A DNA stretch of 64,000 bases from an uncultured Pseudomonadales bacterium. GTDB lineage: Bacteria; Pseudomonadota; Gammaproteobacteria; Pseudomonadales; Pseudohongiellaceae. Positions 53,359-61,510 of the stretch are shown here, one piece after another (positions within the stretch are counted from its first letter, which is position 1; the number at the start of each line of letters is the position of its first letter). Below the pieces are notes generated by a model, which searched no databases, was not told the DNA's origin, and saw only the letters and a list, made by a program, of their open reading frames with translations. Both the position numbers and the translations under genes were made by a program. The stretch covers positions 62,001 to 126,000 of the forward strand of contig CALTDI010000004.1 in NCBI GenBank assembly GCA_943842505.1, given 5' to 3'.

Positions 53359-53805
53359 ATGAATAAAATTGTGAATTGGATTCTACCCTTGTACATAGCC
53401 TTTGTGTTTCTGCAATCGCTGTTCTTCAAATTTAGCGGCTCTGAAGAGACTGTCATCATTTTCAATACTATAGGCACGTGGATGGCCGATATTGGTTTGC
53501 CCCAGAGCTTTGCGCAGGGCTTCAGCAACTACGGTGGAACCGCGACTGGTCTTGTAGAATTGATTGTCAGTATCCTGGTGCTTATCCCTATCTCAAGAGT
53601 ATGGGGAGCTCTAGCAGGGCTAATGGTAATGTCCGGCGCGATCTTCTTTCACCTGTTTACGCCCCTGGGTGTAGTACGGATTGTCGATGCTGCCGGGAAT
53701 ACCGATGGCGGTGTACTGTTCTTCATGGCTTGTGGTGTGTGGTTGAGCAGCCTGGCTCTTATCTATACTGACAGGAGAAAGCTGCTAGCTTTAATCGGGC
53801 GCTAG
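53359..53805 (+). CDS. DoxX-like small integral membrane protein, 148 aa
   Basis: Four predicted helices: WILPLYIAFVFLQSLFFKFS, TATGLVELIVSILVLIPI, VWGALAGLMVMSGAIFFHLF and GGVLFFMACGVWLSSLALIY. The GTWMADIGLPQSFAQGF spacing is like DoxX/MauE-type proteins, which are often linked to thiol or quinone redox. No specific partner nearby. Confidence 0.75.
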   Translation: MNKIVNWILPLYIAFVFLQSLFFKFSGSEETVIIFNTIGTWMADIGLPQSFAQGFSNYGGTATGLVELIVSILVLIPISRVWGALAGLMVMSGAIFFHLFTPLGVVRIVDAAGNTDGGVLFFMACGVWLSSLALIYTDRRKLLALIGR

Positions 53806-54033
53806 GCGGAAGTAGAACGCGCTATTCACCGGCAGACTTTAACTAACAAGCACTACATGGAGCTTCCTATCTGACAAGGTTTTGGCGATCTCATAGCCTG
53901 CACCAGCATTGAGCCCTGGCACGAAACCTGCCCCGCATCAAGACTCAGGAAATAACCGCAACCCCAGTTTTTACTCTGACCCCAATCTCGCCTATAGTAT
54001 ACCCTACTAAACCCCTACAAGAGCTCATTCGCG

Positions 54034-55968
54034 ATGACCGATACCAGCATTCAATCCAACACGAAACCAATAGAACGCAAGGAACTAACCCTCAGAGTCG
54101 TGGTATTGGGACTGCTGCTGGCGGTAGTAATGGGGGCAGCGAATGTCTATGTTGGCCTGCGCGCCGGCATGACCGTATCCGCCTCAATACCAGCAGCCGT
54201 CATGGCTATGCTGCTGTTTAAGATGCTGTTCAAGAATTCCACTATTCTCGAAGCCAACCAGGTTCAGACCTGTGCCTCGGCGGGAGAATCACTCGCCGCG
54301 GGAATCATCTTTACTATGCCAGCCATGGTTCTCATTGGCTTCTGGGATTCCTTTGATTTTTGGTCGGTCACCATCATCGCGCTTACCGGCGGTCTATTGG
54401 GCATCCTCTTTATGATCCCCATGCGCAAGGTCTTCATTCTTAATAACACTGAACTAGCCTATCCGGAGGGTATAGCCTGTGCTGCTGTGCTACGTGCCGG
54501 CGAAGCCGAGGCCGCCGAGGAGGAAGATGGCGAACAGGAGGGGGCTGCGAAAAATCTACTGGTTGGCGGCCTGCTGGGCGCCGGTGTAGCCATTGGCGCG
54601 AAGTTAATCGGAGTGTTTGCCGCGACTCTTGAGGCGGCCACCGTGGTGAGCTCACGCATTTTCTATTTTGGCGGCGACCTCTCGCCAATGCTGATTGCAA
54701 TAGGCTTTATCGTGCGACTGAACGTCGCTATTCTTATTTTTATTGGTGGTGCCATTTCCTGGATTGTAGCCATACCCCTGCTGGGCACGGGCGATCAGTT
54801 TCCGTCTGCCATCGACGGCGCCTACGAGCTATGGAGCACGCAGATTCGCTATGTAGGTGTTGGCGCCATGGTGCTGGGTGGATTTGCCTCACTCTACTCC
54901 GTCCGCTTCGGGCTGATCGCGGCCATACGCGAATTGCGTAACAACCTGACCAGCGGCGACCTGATGGGTGACAGCCTGGAGAGAGACATCCCAACCTGGG
55001 CCATCATCGCCCTCACTCTCGGCTGCGTCGTGGTCCTCGCCTTTGTGAATTATCGCTTCACCTCTGGAGTGGGTATCACCATTCTGTCGACCATAGTGAT
55101 GTTGGTCATGGGCTTCTTCTTCACCGCCGTGGCAAGTTACATCGTGGGGCTAGTGGGCAACTCGAACAGCCCGGTCTCCGGTATGACCATCACCGCAGTC
55201 CTCGTCGCCGGGGGCATGCTATGGCTTTTTAACTATACCGGCATGGAAGCCATGGTGGCCACGCTAGGCATTGCCGCCATAGTCTGCTGTGTCGCTGCGA
55301 CCAGCGGCGATGTCTGTAACGATCTCAAGACCGGCACACTGGTAGGTGCCGCCCCCTTTCGTCAGCAGATCATGCAGATTGCGGGCGTATTCGTCGCCGC
55401 TTTCGTCATGTCACCGGTACTGAACCTCTTGCACAATAATATCGAAGGCGGCATCGGCGGGCGCGAGCTATCGGCTCCGCAGGCTAGTTTGTTCGCATCA
55501 CTCGCACGGGGATTCTCCGGAGAGACGCAGTTACCCTGGGACATGATCGGCTACGGCGTGCTTGTTGGCGGCGTAATCTTAGTAGTCGATTGGTATCTGC
55601 GCGTCAGCGGCAAGAAATTCAGAGCGCATCTGATGCCCATCGCCGTGGGAATGTATCTACCCTTTGGTCTGGCAGCACCCATCCTGATCGGTGGCCTGAT
55701 TGCACACTTCCATAGCAAAGGAACGCCAGAGGCTCAACACGACAAGGTGCTGCATCGCGGCATACTCTTCTCATCGGGAGTTATCGCAGGCGAGGCATTG
55801 ATGTCAGTTGGCCTCGCCTGTCTCACCGCACTTGGAGTGCAGTCACTAGACTTAGGCCTCTCTGCCGGCTTGGTAACTGCGCTCTCAGTGGTAGCCGCGG
55901 CTATAGCTGTTTGGATGTTTTATAAATTCACTCTACCCTCGGGCAGCTCAGCGGCTACCGTCCCGTAA
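54034..55968 (+). CDS. OPT family oligopeptide transporter, 644 aa
   Basis: Inner-membrane protein with about 15-16 helices. Early RAGMTVSASIPAAVMAMLLF, the NQVQTCASAGESLAAGIIFT region and ELAYPEGIACAAVLRAGEAE are the OPT signature blocks. The cytoplasmic loop after the last block is acidic (EAEAAEEEDGEQEG). OPT proteins import small peptides or metal-chelate compounds. It fits the peptidase-rich neighbourhood, since a periplasmic peptide breakdown needs uptake systems. Stand-alone gene. Confidence 0.93.
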   Translation: MTDTSIQSNTKPIERKELTLRVVVLGLLLAVVMGAANVYVGLRAGMTVSASIPAAVMAMLLFKMLFKNSTILEANQVQTCASAGESLAAGIIFTMPAMVLIGFWDSFDFWSVTIIALTGGLLGILFMIPMRKVFILNNTELAYPEGIACAAVLRAGEAEAAEEEDGEQEGAAKNLLVGGLLGAGVAIGAKLIGVFAATLEAATVVSSRIFYFGGDLSPMLIAIGFIVRLNVAILIFIGGAISWIVAIPLLGTGDQFPSAIDGAYELWSTQIRYVGVGAMVLGGFASLYSVRFGLIAAIRELRNNLTSGDLMGDSLERDIPTWAIIALTLGCVVVLAFVNYRFTSGVGITILSTIVMLVMGFFFTAVASYIVGLVGNSNSPVSGMTITAVLVAGGMLWLFNYTGMEAMVATLGIAAIVCCVAATSGDVCNDLKTGTLVGAAPFRQQIMQIAGVFVAAFVMSPVLNLLHNNIEGGIGGRELSAPQASLFASLARGFSGETQLPWDMIGYGVLVGGVILVVDWYLRVSGKKFRAHLMPIAVGMYLPFGLAAPILIGGLIAHFHSKGTPEAQHDKVLHRGILFSSGVIAGEALMSVGLACLTALGVQSLDLGLSAGLVTALSVVAAAIAVWMFYKFTLPSGSSAATVP

Positions 55969-56052
55969 GCCCTAGCATTTCCCTCCTGGTTGGCTCCTTA
56001 TCCCCACCTCGACTCTCGATATAAGATAGAGAACCGAGGGGCTCTTGGAGCC

Positions 56053-56073
56053 CGACAAGATAACAGCTTGTCG
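56053..56073. other. small hairpin in the OPT / DUF885 intergenic region
   Basis: CGACAAG-ATAACAG-CTTGTCG is a perfect 7-bp stem with a 7-base loop; no T-run follows. It may be the 3' structure of the OPT transcript. Confidence 0.4.
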
Positions 56074-56174
56074 ACGGGAGCCTGTCCGGATTCTTATTTT
56101 CCCACTATGCAGGGATAGACTTAAGCAGCCCCAGCTTTTATTCTCTCGACGAAGCCTCTAAGGATGGACGAACC

Positions 56175-58025
56175 ATGCGCACTTTTCTATTTTCATTATT
56201 ACTTCTTCTAGCCAACTGCGGCGAAAGCACAACGGTTGCGCAGAACAACGACACAAATTCTAGCAGCTCCGCTCAAGACACGATCGCAGCCGAGAGTCAG
56301 CGTTTCATAGAATGGCTTGATGCCGAGTACGCCGAAGAATTGGATTTCTCTCCCCTTCTTAAGACACGCCAGGGCGACAAGAGTGCTCATGGAGAATTAA
56401 ATGATGTGTCTGAGGCGGCACTAGACGCCCAGCTTCAGTGGCGACGATCCAGCGTTGCGCAGATGCGTTCTAACTTCGACCGCGACCAACTCGACAAACA
56501 AGGCAAGCTTTCCTGGGATCTGTGGGAGTACATTCTGGAAGATGCGCAGCGCAGCGAGCCGTTTCGTCGGCATCGGTATATCTTTGGTCGTCGCGGCCCG
56601 CAGTCCGCATTGGCCAACAGTCTGATCAACTATCAGGAAGTGATAGATGCGAATGATATGGGGGACTATATTTCGCGCCTCAACCAATCACAGCGCTACT
56701 TCCAGCAGTACCTGGAGCGCGCCAAGCTAGCTGCGGCCGATGGCATTCGAGCGCCGCACTTTGACTATCAGCAGGCTATCAGCGAGGCGCGGCGGGTAAC
56801 TTCCGGAGCGCCGTTCGATAAGCAAGACGACTCTGCGTTATGGGCAGATATCACCGCGAAGATAGAGCAGCTTGTAGAAACTGGAGAGATCGGCGAGTGG
56901 CAGGCCGATGAGTTTCGCGAACAATCCCGTAGCGCCCTGTTGACTCGGTTCAAGCCGGCACTGGATGAAATCGTCGCATGGCTGGAGCAAGACTTAGAGA
57001 ATGTTTCCGACGTGGCAAAAGGTGCCTGGTCTCTTCCTAATGGCGAGGCCTATTACAACTCGCGTCTGGCAAACATGACAACCCTACCGCTTAGCGCCGA
57101 TGAGATTCATGAAATAGGTATTTCAGAAGTCGCACGCATACAGACAGAAATGGAACAGATAAAGAGACAGGTCGGTTTCGAAGGATCTCTGCAGGAGTTC
57201 TTCACCTATTTGCGTGAGGATGATCAGTTCTACTACCCATCTACCGATGAGGGCCGTAGTAACTATCTCAGCCTGGCCGATGATTTATTGGCGAATATGT
57301 ACGAACGACTGCCCGACTATTTTGGCATCCTACCAAAGGCCGGATTGCAGGTTAGAAGGGTCGAGGCATTTCGGGAAACAGCAGGTGGCGCGGCTCACTA
57401 TGCTCGCGGCACGAAAGACGGCTCACGCCCCGGTACTTTCTACGCGCACCTGATCGATATGCGCGCCGCGTCGATCTTTAGACTCGAGAACCTTGCCTAC
57501 CACGAGGGTGTTCCTGGCCACCATATGCAGATATCCATTCAGCAGGAGCTGGAAAACATCCCACGCTTTCGAACTGCGAAAGGTTATACCGCCTTCAGTG
57601 AGGGCTGGGGCTTGTACGCCGAATACCTGGGCAAGGAAATGGGCTTCTATAACGACCCCTACACTGAATTTGGCAGGCTCTCGGGAGAGATTTGGCGTGC
57701 TGTGCGGCTTGTCGTAGATACCGGCATTCACGCCAAGCAGTGGACTCAGGAAGAAGCGGTGAACTATGCACTGACAAATTCAGCCAGGCCAGAGCCTTCT
57801 GTTCGCTCCGAGATTCGTCGTTACTTCAATAACCCAGGCCAGGCTACCGCCTATAAGATTGGGATGTTAAAGATTCAGGAAGTCCGCGCGAAAGCCGAGG
57901 CAGAACTCGGCGATGATTTCGACATCCGGGCGTTTCATGACACCGTACTAGGGTCGGGCCAGCTTCCCATGCAAACCCTGGAGGCCGAAGTCGATAGCTG
58001 GATAGAGTCTGTTAGAAACCAGTAG
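56175..58025 (+). CDS. DUF885 family lipoprotein, probable zinc peptidase-like, 616 aa
   Basis: Short lipoprotein signal MRTFLFSLLLLLANC (lipobox LLANC, Cys15). The DUF885 signature LENLAYHEGVPGHHMQISIQ carries the HExxxxxHH metal-binding-like motif, with a later SEGWGLYAEYLGKEMG supplying a downstream Glu; this arrangement resembles M3/M32-like metallopeptidases. The helical rest and the end near HDTVLGSGQLPMQTLE match the family. It probably cleaves peptides in the envelope; experimental data for the family are sparse. Confidence 0.92.
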   Translation: MRTFLFSLLLLLANCGESTTVAQNNDTNSSSSAQDTIAAESQRFIEWLDAEYAEELDFSPLLKTRQGDKSAHGELNDVSEAALDAQLQWRRSSVAQMRSNFDRDQLDKQGKLSWDLWEYILEDAQRSEPFRRHRYIFGRRGPQSALANSLINYQEVIDANDMGDYISRLNQSQRYFQQYLERAKLAAADGIRAPHFDYQQAISEARRVTSGAPFDKQDDSALWADITAKIEQLVETGEIGEWQADEFREQSRSALLTRFKPALDEIVAWLEQDLENVSDVAKGAWSLPNGEAYYNSRLANMTTLPLSADEIHEIGISEVARIQTEMEQIKRQVGFEGSLQEFFTYLREDDQFYYPSTDEGRSNYLSLADDLLANMYERLPDYFGILPKAGLQVRRVEAFRETAGGAAHYARGTKDGSRPGTFYAHLIDMRAASIFRLENLAYHEGVPGHHMQISIQQELENIPRFRTAKGYTAFSEGWGLYAEYLGKEMGFYNDPYTEFGRLSGEIWRAVRLVVDTGIHAKQWTQEEAVNYALTNSARPEPSVRSEIRRYFNNPGQATAYKIGMLKIQEVRAKAEAELGDDFDIRAFHDTVLGSGQLPMQTLEAEVDSWIESVRNQ

Positions 58026-58031
58026 GCAGTC

Positions 58032-58424
58032 TTAGCTATTAGCTAGAACCTGCTTCAGGCCTTCGAAGGAAATGCTCATTCCATGTTCTATGGCGGGAGA
58101 GAATTCGTCTGGCGCTATCTCCGTTGTCCACGAGAAATGGCAGCCCGTGTCGCTCGCCGTCAGTTGAATTGTCGCTAGATGATGACCCAATGGCGTCGGG
58201 GTCTTAATGGCAGAATATTGGAGACAGTGTTTCTCACCATCTAATGTCAGGATTTTCTCCTGCACTTCTCCGATGCCTTCCATGGTGAAGGAGCGCACGC
58301 CGTCTTGTTCTGTTATCGACTCTACCGCAGGAACCCAATCGCAGCGGGTCACATCAGCGAATATTGCCCAGACTTCCTCTAAAGGATAATCTAGTTCTTC
58401 TTCGATTTTAACCGTTTTCATCAT
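58032..58424 (-). CDS. SRPBCC (START-like) ligand-binding protein, 130 aa
   Basis: Begins MMKTVKIEEELDYPLEEVWAIFADV, the opening strand and helix of the polyketide-cyclase/START fold, followed by long beta strands and a C-terminal helix (FSPAIEHGMSISFEGLKQVLA). These proteins bind hydrophobic ligands in a cavity. No catalytic residues can be assigned. Precedes, on the same strand, nothing else within 6 bases of the convergent DUF885 stop. Confidence 0.85.
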   Translation of the reverse strand: MMKTVKIEEELDYPLEEVWAIFADVTRCDWVPAVESITEQDGVRSFTMEGIGEVQEKILTLDGEKHCLQYSAIKTPTPLGHHLATIQLTASDTGCHFSWTTEIAPDEFSPAIEHGMSISFEGLKQVLANS

Positions 58425-58443
58425 GCCTCACTTTGTCAAATCA

Positions 58444-58752
58444 CTAGCTCGAAGGTCGCGTCTTCGCCCACAGATAAGCGGGAAGCGCACAGGACAGGCC
58501 TATACATAAATTGAGGGCAATAAACGCCCAGGGCTTAGGTCCGCCCGACTGATTAGAAAACATATAGATCCAAAATACAAACGAGCTAATCAACAGGTCT
58601 GCGGTAAATCCACCCGCCGCCCCATTCACAAATAGTGCCATCACGAAGGCCACCAGATCGATACCCTGATCAACTGCAAAGTCTGCGAAGAAGGCTATCG
58701 GTATTACCGCACCCAGAATCGCAAATAGTAGGTAGGTCGTTCTCAGATTCAT
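58444..58752 (-). CDS. DUF2834 family small membrane protein, 102 aa
   Basis: Three predicted helices: TTYLLFAILGAVIPIAFFADF, GFTADLLISSFVFWIYMFS and PWAFIALNLCIGLSCALPAYLW. The ITADL/SSFVFW-type centre is typical of DUF2834. Function unknown. Lies 19 bases upstream of the SRPBCC gene on the same strand, so the two may be co-transcribed. Confidence 0.82.
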   Translation of the reverse strand: MNLRTTYLLFAILGAVIPIAFFADFAVDQGIDLVAFVMALFVNGAAGGFTADLLISSFVFWIYMFSNQSGGPKPWAFIALNLCIGLSCALPAYLWAKTRPSS

Positions 58753-59037
58753 CCTTTACTCCATTCACCTGTGGTTTTCTATTTGTAGCCGCCGGCTCGA
58801 AGCTATGAGCTCTGATCACGGCGCTCTGCGGCCTCGCTAGGCCCCTATTAGCAGCTAGTCTCTCTGATTGAGGTCTGTCATTCAATTACCTATTGGGTAA
58901 TGAAATTAACCAATACTGAGAATCTCAGCCAGTAGATTTTTGTGGTATTCTGCCTGCAAATACCCGTGCGGCTTACCCCCGGTTCGCTATCAGATACTAC
59001 TGGGCCACAAGCTAGCAGAATCAAGCAGGAGATTGTC
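58753..59037. promoter_or_regulatory. divergent region, DUF2834 gene / PD40 gene
   Basis: 285 bases with no convincing gene. Contains the start regions of two divergent transcripts; an AGCAGGAG ribosome site is at about 59023. Open frames that extend into it from the PD40 gene lack a signal peptide and are not used. Confidence 0.4.
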
Positions 59038-59997
59038 ATGCATCTAAAACTAAGAACACTAGCACTTGTGCTGTCACTTATCGCGACACTGGGCAGCTTT
59101 GGCATTAGCTCTGCACAGGACCCAGAATGGGTCGACCTGGCAGTTCATAACTTCGGCGCCCCCATCAATACCATGTGGGCCGAGGGAGAGCTCTCCTTCG
59201 CCGCCGACGGCACTATGGTCTACTGCAGCGCCAGAGAGGATATGGCCGTAGCTCCGGGCGATCCGAAGGATCTCTATATCGCTACGTTTAACGCCGAGAC
59301 CGGCAGCTGGAACACCCCTATTAATATGGGTATCCCCATTAATGCGGCACCCGCCACCGAGGTCGACCCGCTGCGTGCTGGCGATGATCGCGAGCCCTGG
59401 ATAACCGCAGACGGAAACACTATCTACTTCAAGTCTGATCGACTCGCTACCACTAGCCCGCGCAATGCCAATGACTTGTTCATTACCCGCAAAGTGAACG
59501 GACAATGGAGCACACCAGAGCTGATAGGCTTCCCCATCAGTACCAACGTCGGCAACGAGCACTGCCCTGCAATTCTCCAAGACGGCGAGACACTATGCTT
59601 CGCATCGATGCGTGAGGGTGGCTACGGCGGATCCGATATCTATTGCTCTAAGCCCGACGGCAACGGCGGCTGGCAGGAGCCGGTTAACCAGGGGCCTAAC
59701 ATCAATACGGCGGCCGAAGAATTTCACTTCACGCAGGATAAAGACGGCATGGTGTATTTCACATCCTCTCGCCCCGGTGGCTTCGGCGGCACCGACATTT
59801 ACGGCGCGATGACGCAGGGAGAGAACAGCTGGGGCGCGGCGAGAAATCTAGGCTCGCAGGTGAACACGGCTGGTGCCGATATGTGTCCAGCCCTGCCACC
59901 GGGTGACAATACATTTACCTGGTTCTCGACTCGTAGTGATAACAGCCTGGGCAATATCGATATATTCTGGACCAACAAACTGAACGTGAGTAATTAA
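59038..59997 (+). CDS. exported PD40/TolB-like beta-propeller protein, 319 aa
   Basis: Signal peptide ends GISSAQD (about residue 25). Repeated PD40 units follow: LSFAADGTMVYCSAREDMA, PWITADGNTIYFKSDRLA, PAILQDGETLCFASMREGGYGGSDIY, FHFTQDKDGMVYFTSSRPGGFGGTDIY and TFTWFSTRSDNSLGNIDIFW. Such propellers bind proteins or ligands; OmpA-linked versions are common. The start ATG 59038, with AGGAG upstream, is preferred over an in-frame ATG at 58942. Followed after 1 base by a lipoprotein gene. Confidence 0.9.
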   Translation: MHLKLRTLALVLSLIATLGSFGISSAQDPEWVDLAVHNFGAPINTMWAEGELSFAADGTMVYCSAREDMAVAPGDPKDLYIATFNAETGSWNTPINMGIPINAAPATEVDPLRAGDDREPWITADGNTIYFKSDRLATTSPRNANDLFITRKVNGQWSTPELIGFPISTNVGNEHCPAILQDGETLCFASMREGGYGGSDIYCSKPDGNGGWQEPVNQGPNINTAAEEFHFTQDKDGMVYFTSSRPGGFGGTDIYGAMTQGENSWGAARNLGSQVNTAGADMCPALPPGDNTFTWFSTRSDNSLGNIDIFWTNKLNVSN

Positions 59998-59998
59998 T

Positions 59999-60418
59999 AT
60001 GACAGTAGAAGCATCCTCGGTTAGGCGCTGCGGCTGGCGCGTTATAGCAACACTAGGGGCAGCCCTGCTTGCCTCCTGTGCAGTCAGTCCGCAGACACAG
60101 GCAAAGATGGACGAATACGCAAGAACTGTCCCCACGTGTAGCAGCGACGCCGAATGTGATCGCAAGTGGGCACTCGCCCGGCAATGGACTATAGATAATT
60201 CAGCTTTCGCCATTAGAGGCGAAAGCGATACGCGTATTAATGCCAACAGCAATATCATCAGCCAGAGTGGCGTAGGCGTCCTCGTTAACAAGGTGGCGAA
60301 TGGCTCTAACGGCTCTCAGATCATCGTCGAAGTGGAATGCTTTAGCGCCTATGGCTGCCCGGATCTTTGGGACATGCAGATCGATTTTAATCGCACGGTC
60401 AACGGTAACGCGCAATGA
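59999..60418 (+). CDS. small lipoprotein of unknown function, 139 aa
   Basis: The signal region VRRCGWRVIATLGAALLASCAVS contains the lipobox LLASC (Cys at about residue 27). The mature part has two cysteine pairs (PTCSSDAECDRKWALARQWT and VECFSAYGCPDLW) that could form disulfides in the periplasm, plus ARINANSNIISQSG-type beta segments. No family recognised. It starts just after the PD40 gene and overlaps the DUF1080 start by 4 bases (ATGA), so the three genes are an operon. Confidence 0.8.
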   Translation: MTVEASSVRRCGWRVIATLGAALLASCAVSPQTQAKMDEYARTVPTCSSDAECDRKWALARQWTIDNSAFAIRGESDTRINANSNIISQSGVGVLVNKVANGSNGSQIIVEVECFSAYGCPDLWDMQIDFNRTVNGNAQ

Positions 60419-61215
60419 AGCCAAACATTGCACAATCAATAGCAGGAAATCTTCTGGCACTGTTATTCATCATGCTACCGACGGCAGCCTATACTCAAGA
60501 TGATAGCGAACAGTGGATTAGCCTGTTTAACGGGGGTGATCTCTCTAACTGGGTTCCAAAGTTTACCGGCCACGAACTCGGTGTTAACTATCGTGATACC
60601 TTTCGCGTCGAGGATGGCATATTAAAAGTGTCCTATGATAATTGGCCAGACTTCGACGGTGAGTTCGGCCATATCTTCTACGACGAGAGTTTTTCTCACT
60701 ACAAGTTGCTCGTCGAATACAGATTCGCTGGCGCCCAGGTTCGCAACGGTCCGGACTGGGCCTTCCGCAACAATGGCGTAATGCTGCATGGCCAGTCTCC
60801 ACAGTCGATGACCCTGGATCAGGAATTTCCAGCCTCTATCGAAGTACAGCTTCTTGGCGGCAACGGCGTCGATGCACGCGCTACAGCAAATGTCTGCTCG
60901 CCAGGCACACACTACGTCAGAGACGGTGAGCTGGTGACTCAGCATTGCATCAATTCCAGCTCCGATACTTTTCATGGCGATCAGTGGGTAACGCTGGAAG
61001 TTGAAGTGCGCGGCGACGAACTCATTAGGCACACAGTGAATGGTGAGGTAGTTTTTGAGTATTCGAAAACACAATTGGATGAGAGCGATCCCGATGCACA
61101 GAATCTTATCAGTCAGGGTCAGCCTATAGCGGTAAGCGAAGGATACATCTCACTGCAGGCTGAGAGTCACCCTACGCAGTTCAGAAAAGTAGAACTCCTG
61201 CCACTAGCGCACTAA
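60415..61215 (+). CDS. exported DUF1080 (3-keto-disaccharide hydrolase fold) protein, 266 aa
   Basis: Signal peptide ends PTAAYTQD (about residue 29). The jelly-roll domain shows WISLFNGGDLSNWVPKFTGH, FGHIFYDESFSHYKLLVEYRF, GPDWAFRNNGVMLHGQSPQSM and WVTLEVEVRGDELIRHTVNG, the DUF1080 pattern. Related proteins include 3-keto-disaccharide hydrolases and carbohydrate-binding proteins, but activity here is inferred. Last gene of a three-gene operon with PD40 and lipoprotein genes. Confidence 0.9.
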   Translation: MKPNIAQSIAGNLLALLFIMLPTAAYTQDDSEQWISLFNGGDLSNWVPKFTGHELGVNYRDTFRVEDGILKVSYDNWPDFDGEFGHIFYDESFSHYKLLVEYRFAGAQVRNGPDWAFRNNGVMLHGQSPQSMTLDQEFPASIEVQLLGGNGVDARATANVCSPGTHYVRDGELVTQHCINSSSDTFHGDQWVTLEVEVRGDELIRHTVNGEVVFEYSKTQLDESDPDAQNLISQGQPIAVSEGYISLQAESHPTQFRKVELLPLAH

Positions 61216-61280
61216 ATCCTAGCCGGAGCTAGAAACCACCAACCCCCAAACATTCAAGCCCGGAATCGGGTAGTTGTTTG

Positions 61281-61411
61281 CGAACAATCAGGGCCGCAGG
61301 CCCGTGAGCAAATAGCTACGCGATTGCTGGCGGCAGGTCTGAAAAAAATACTATATCGCACGCAGCAATGGGGACATTACCCACTCACGGACCTTCGGCC
61401 CTGATTGTTCG
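61281..61411. repeat. 131-bp imperfect inverted repeat with 28-bp arms between convergent genes
   Basis: The left arm (61281-61308, CGAACAATCAGGGCCGCAGG...) and right arm (61384-61411, CTCACGGACCTTCGGCCCTG...) pair at 26 of 28 positions. An inner ATTGCTG / CAGCAAT pair extends the fold. It lies between the convergent DUF1080 and GMC genes, so it could act as a two-way terminator; the long spaced arms also resemble a small palindromic repeat element. Confidence 0.75.
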
Positions 61412-61510
61412 TTGGCAATATCCCCATCCCTGCGCGCTTGCTTCAGAGATGGATTCTTAAGGAGCCCTATTTAGATATTCTAAATATCCCGTAGAAATAG
61501 CATTTGAAAA

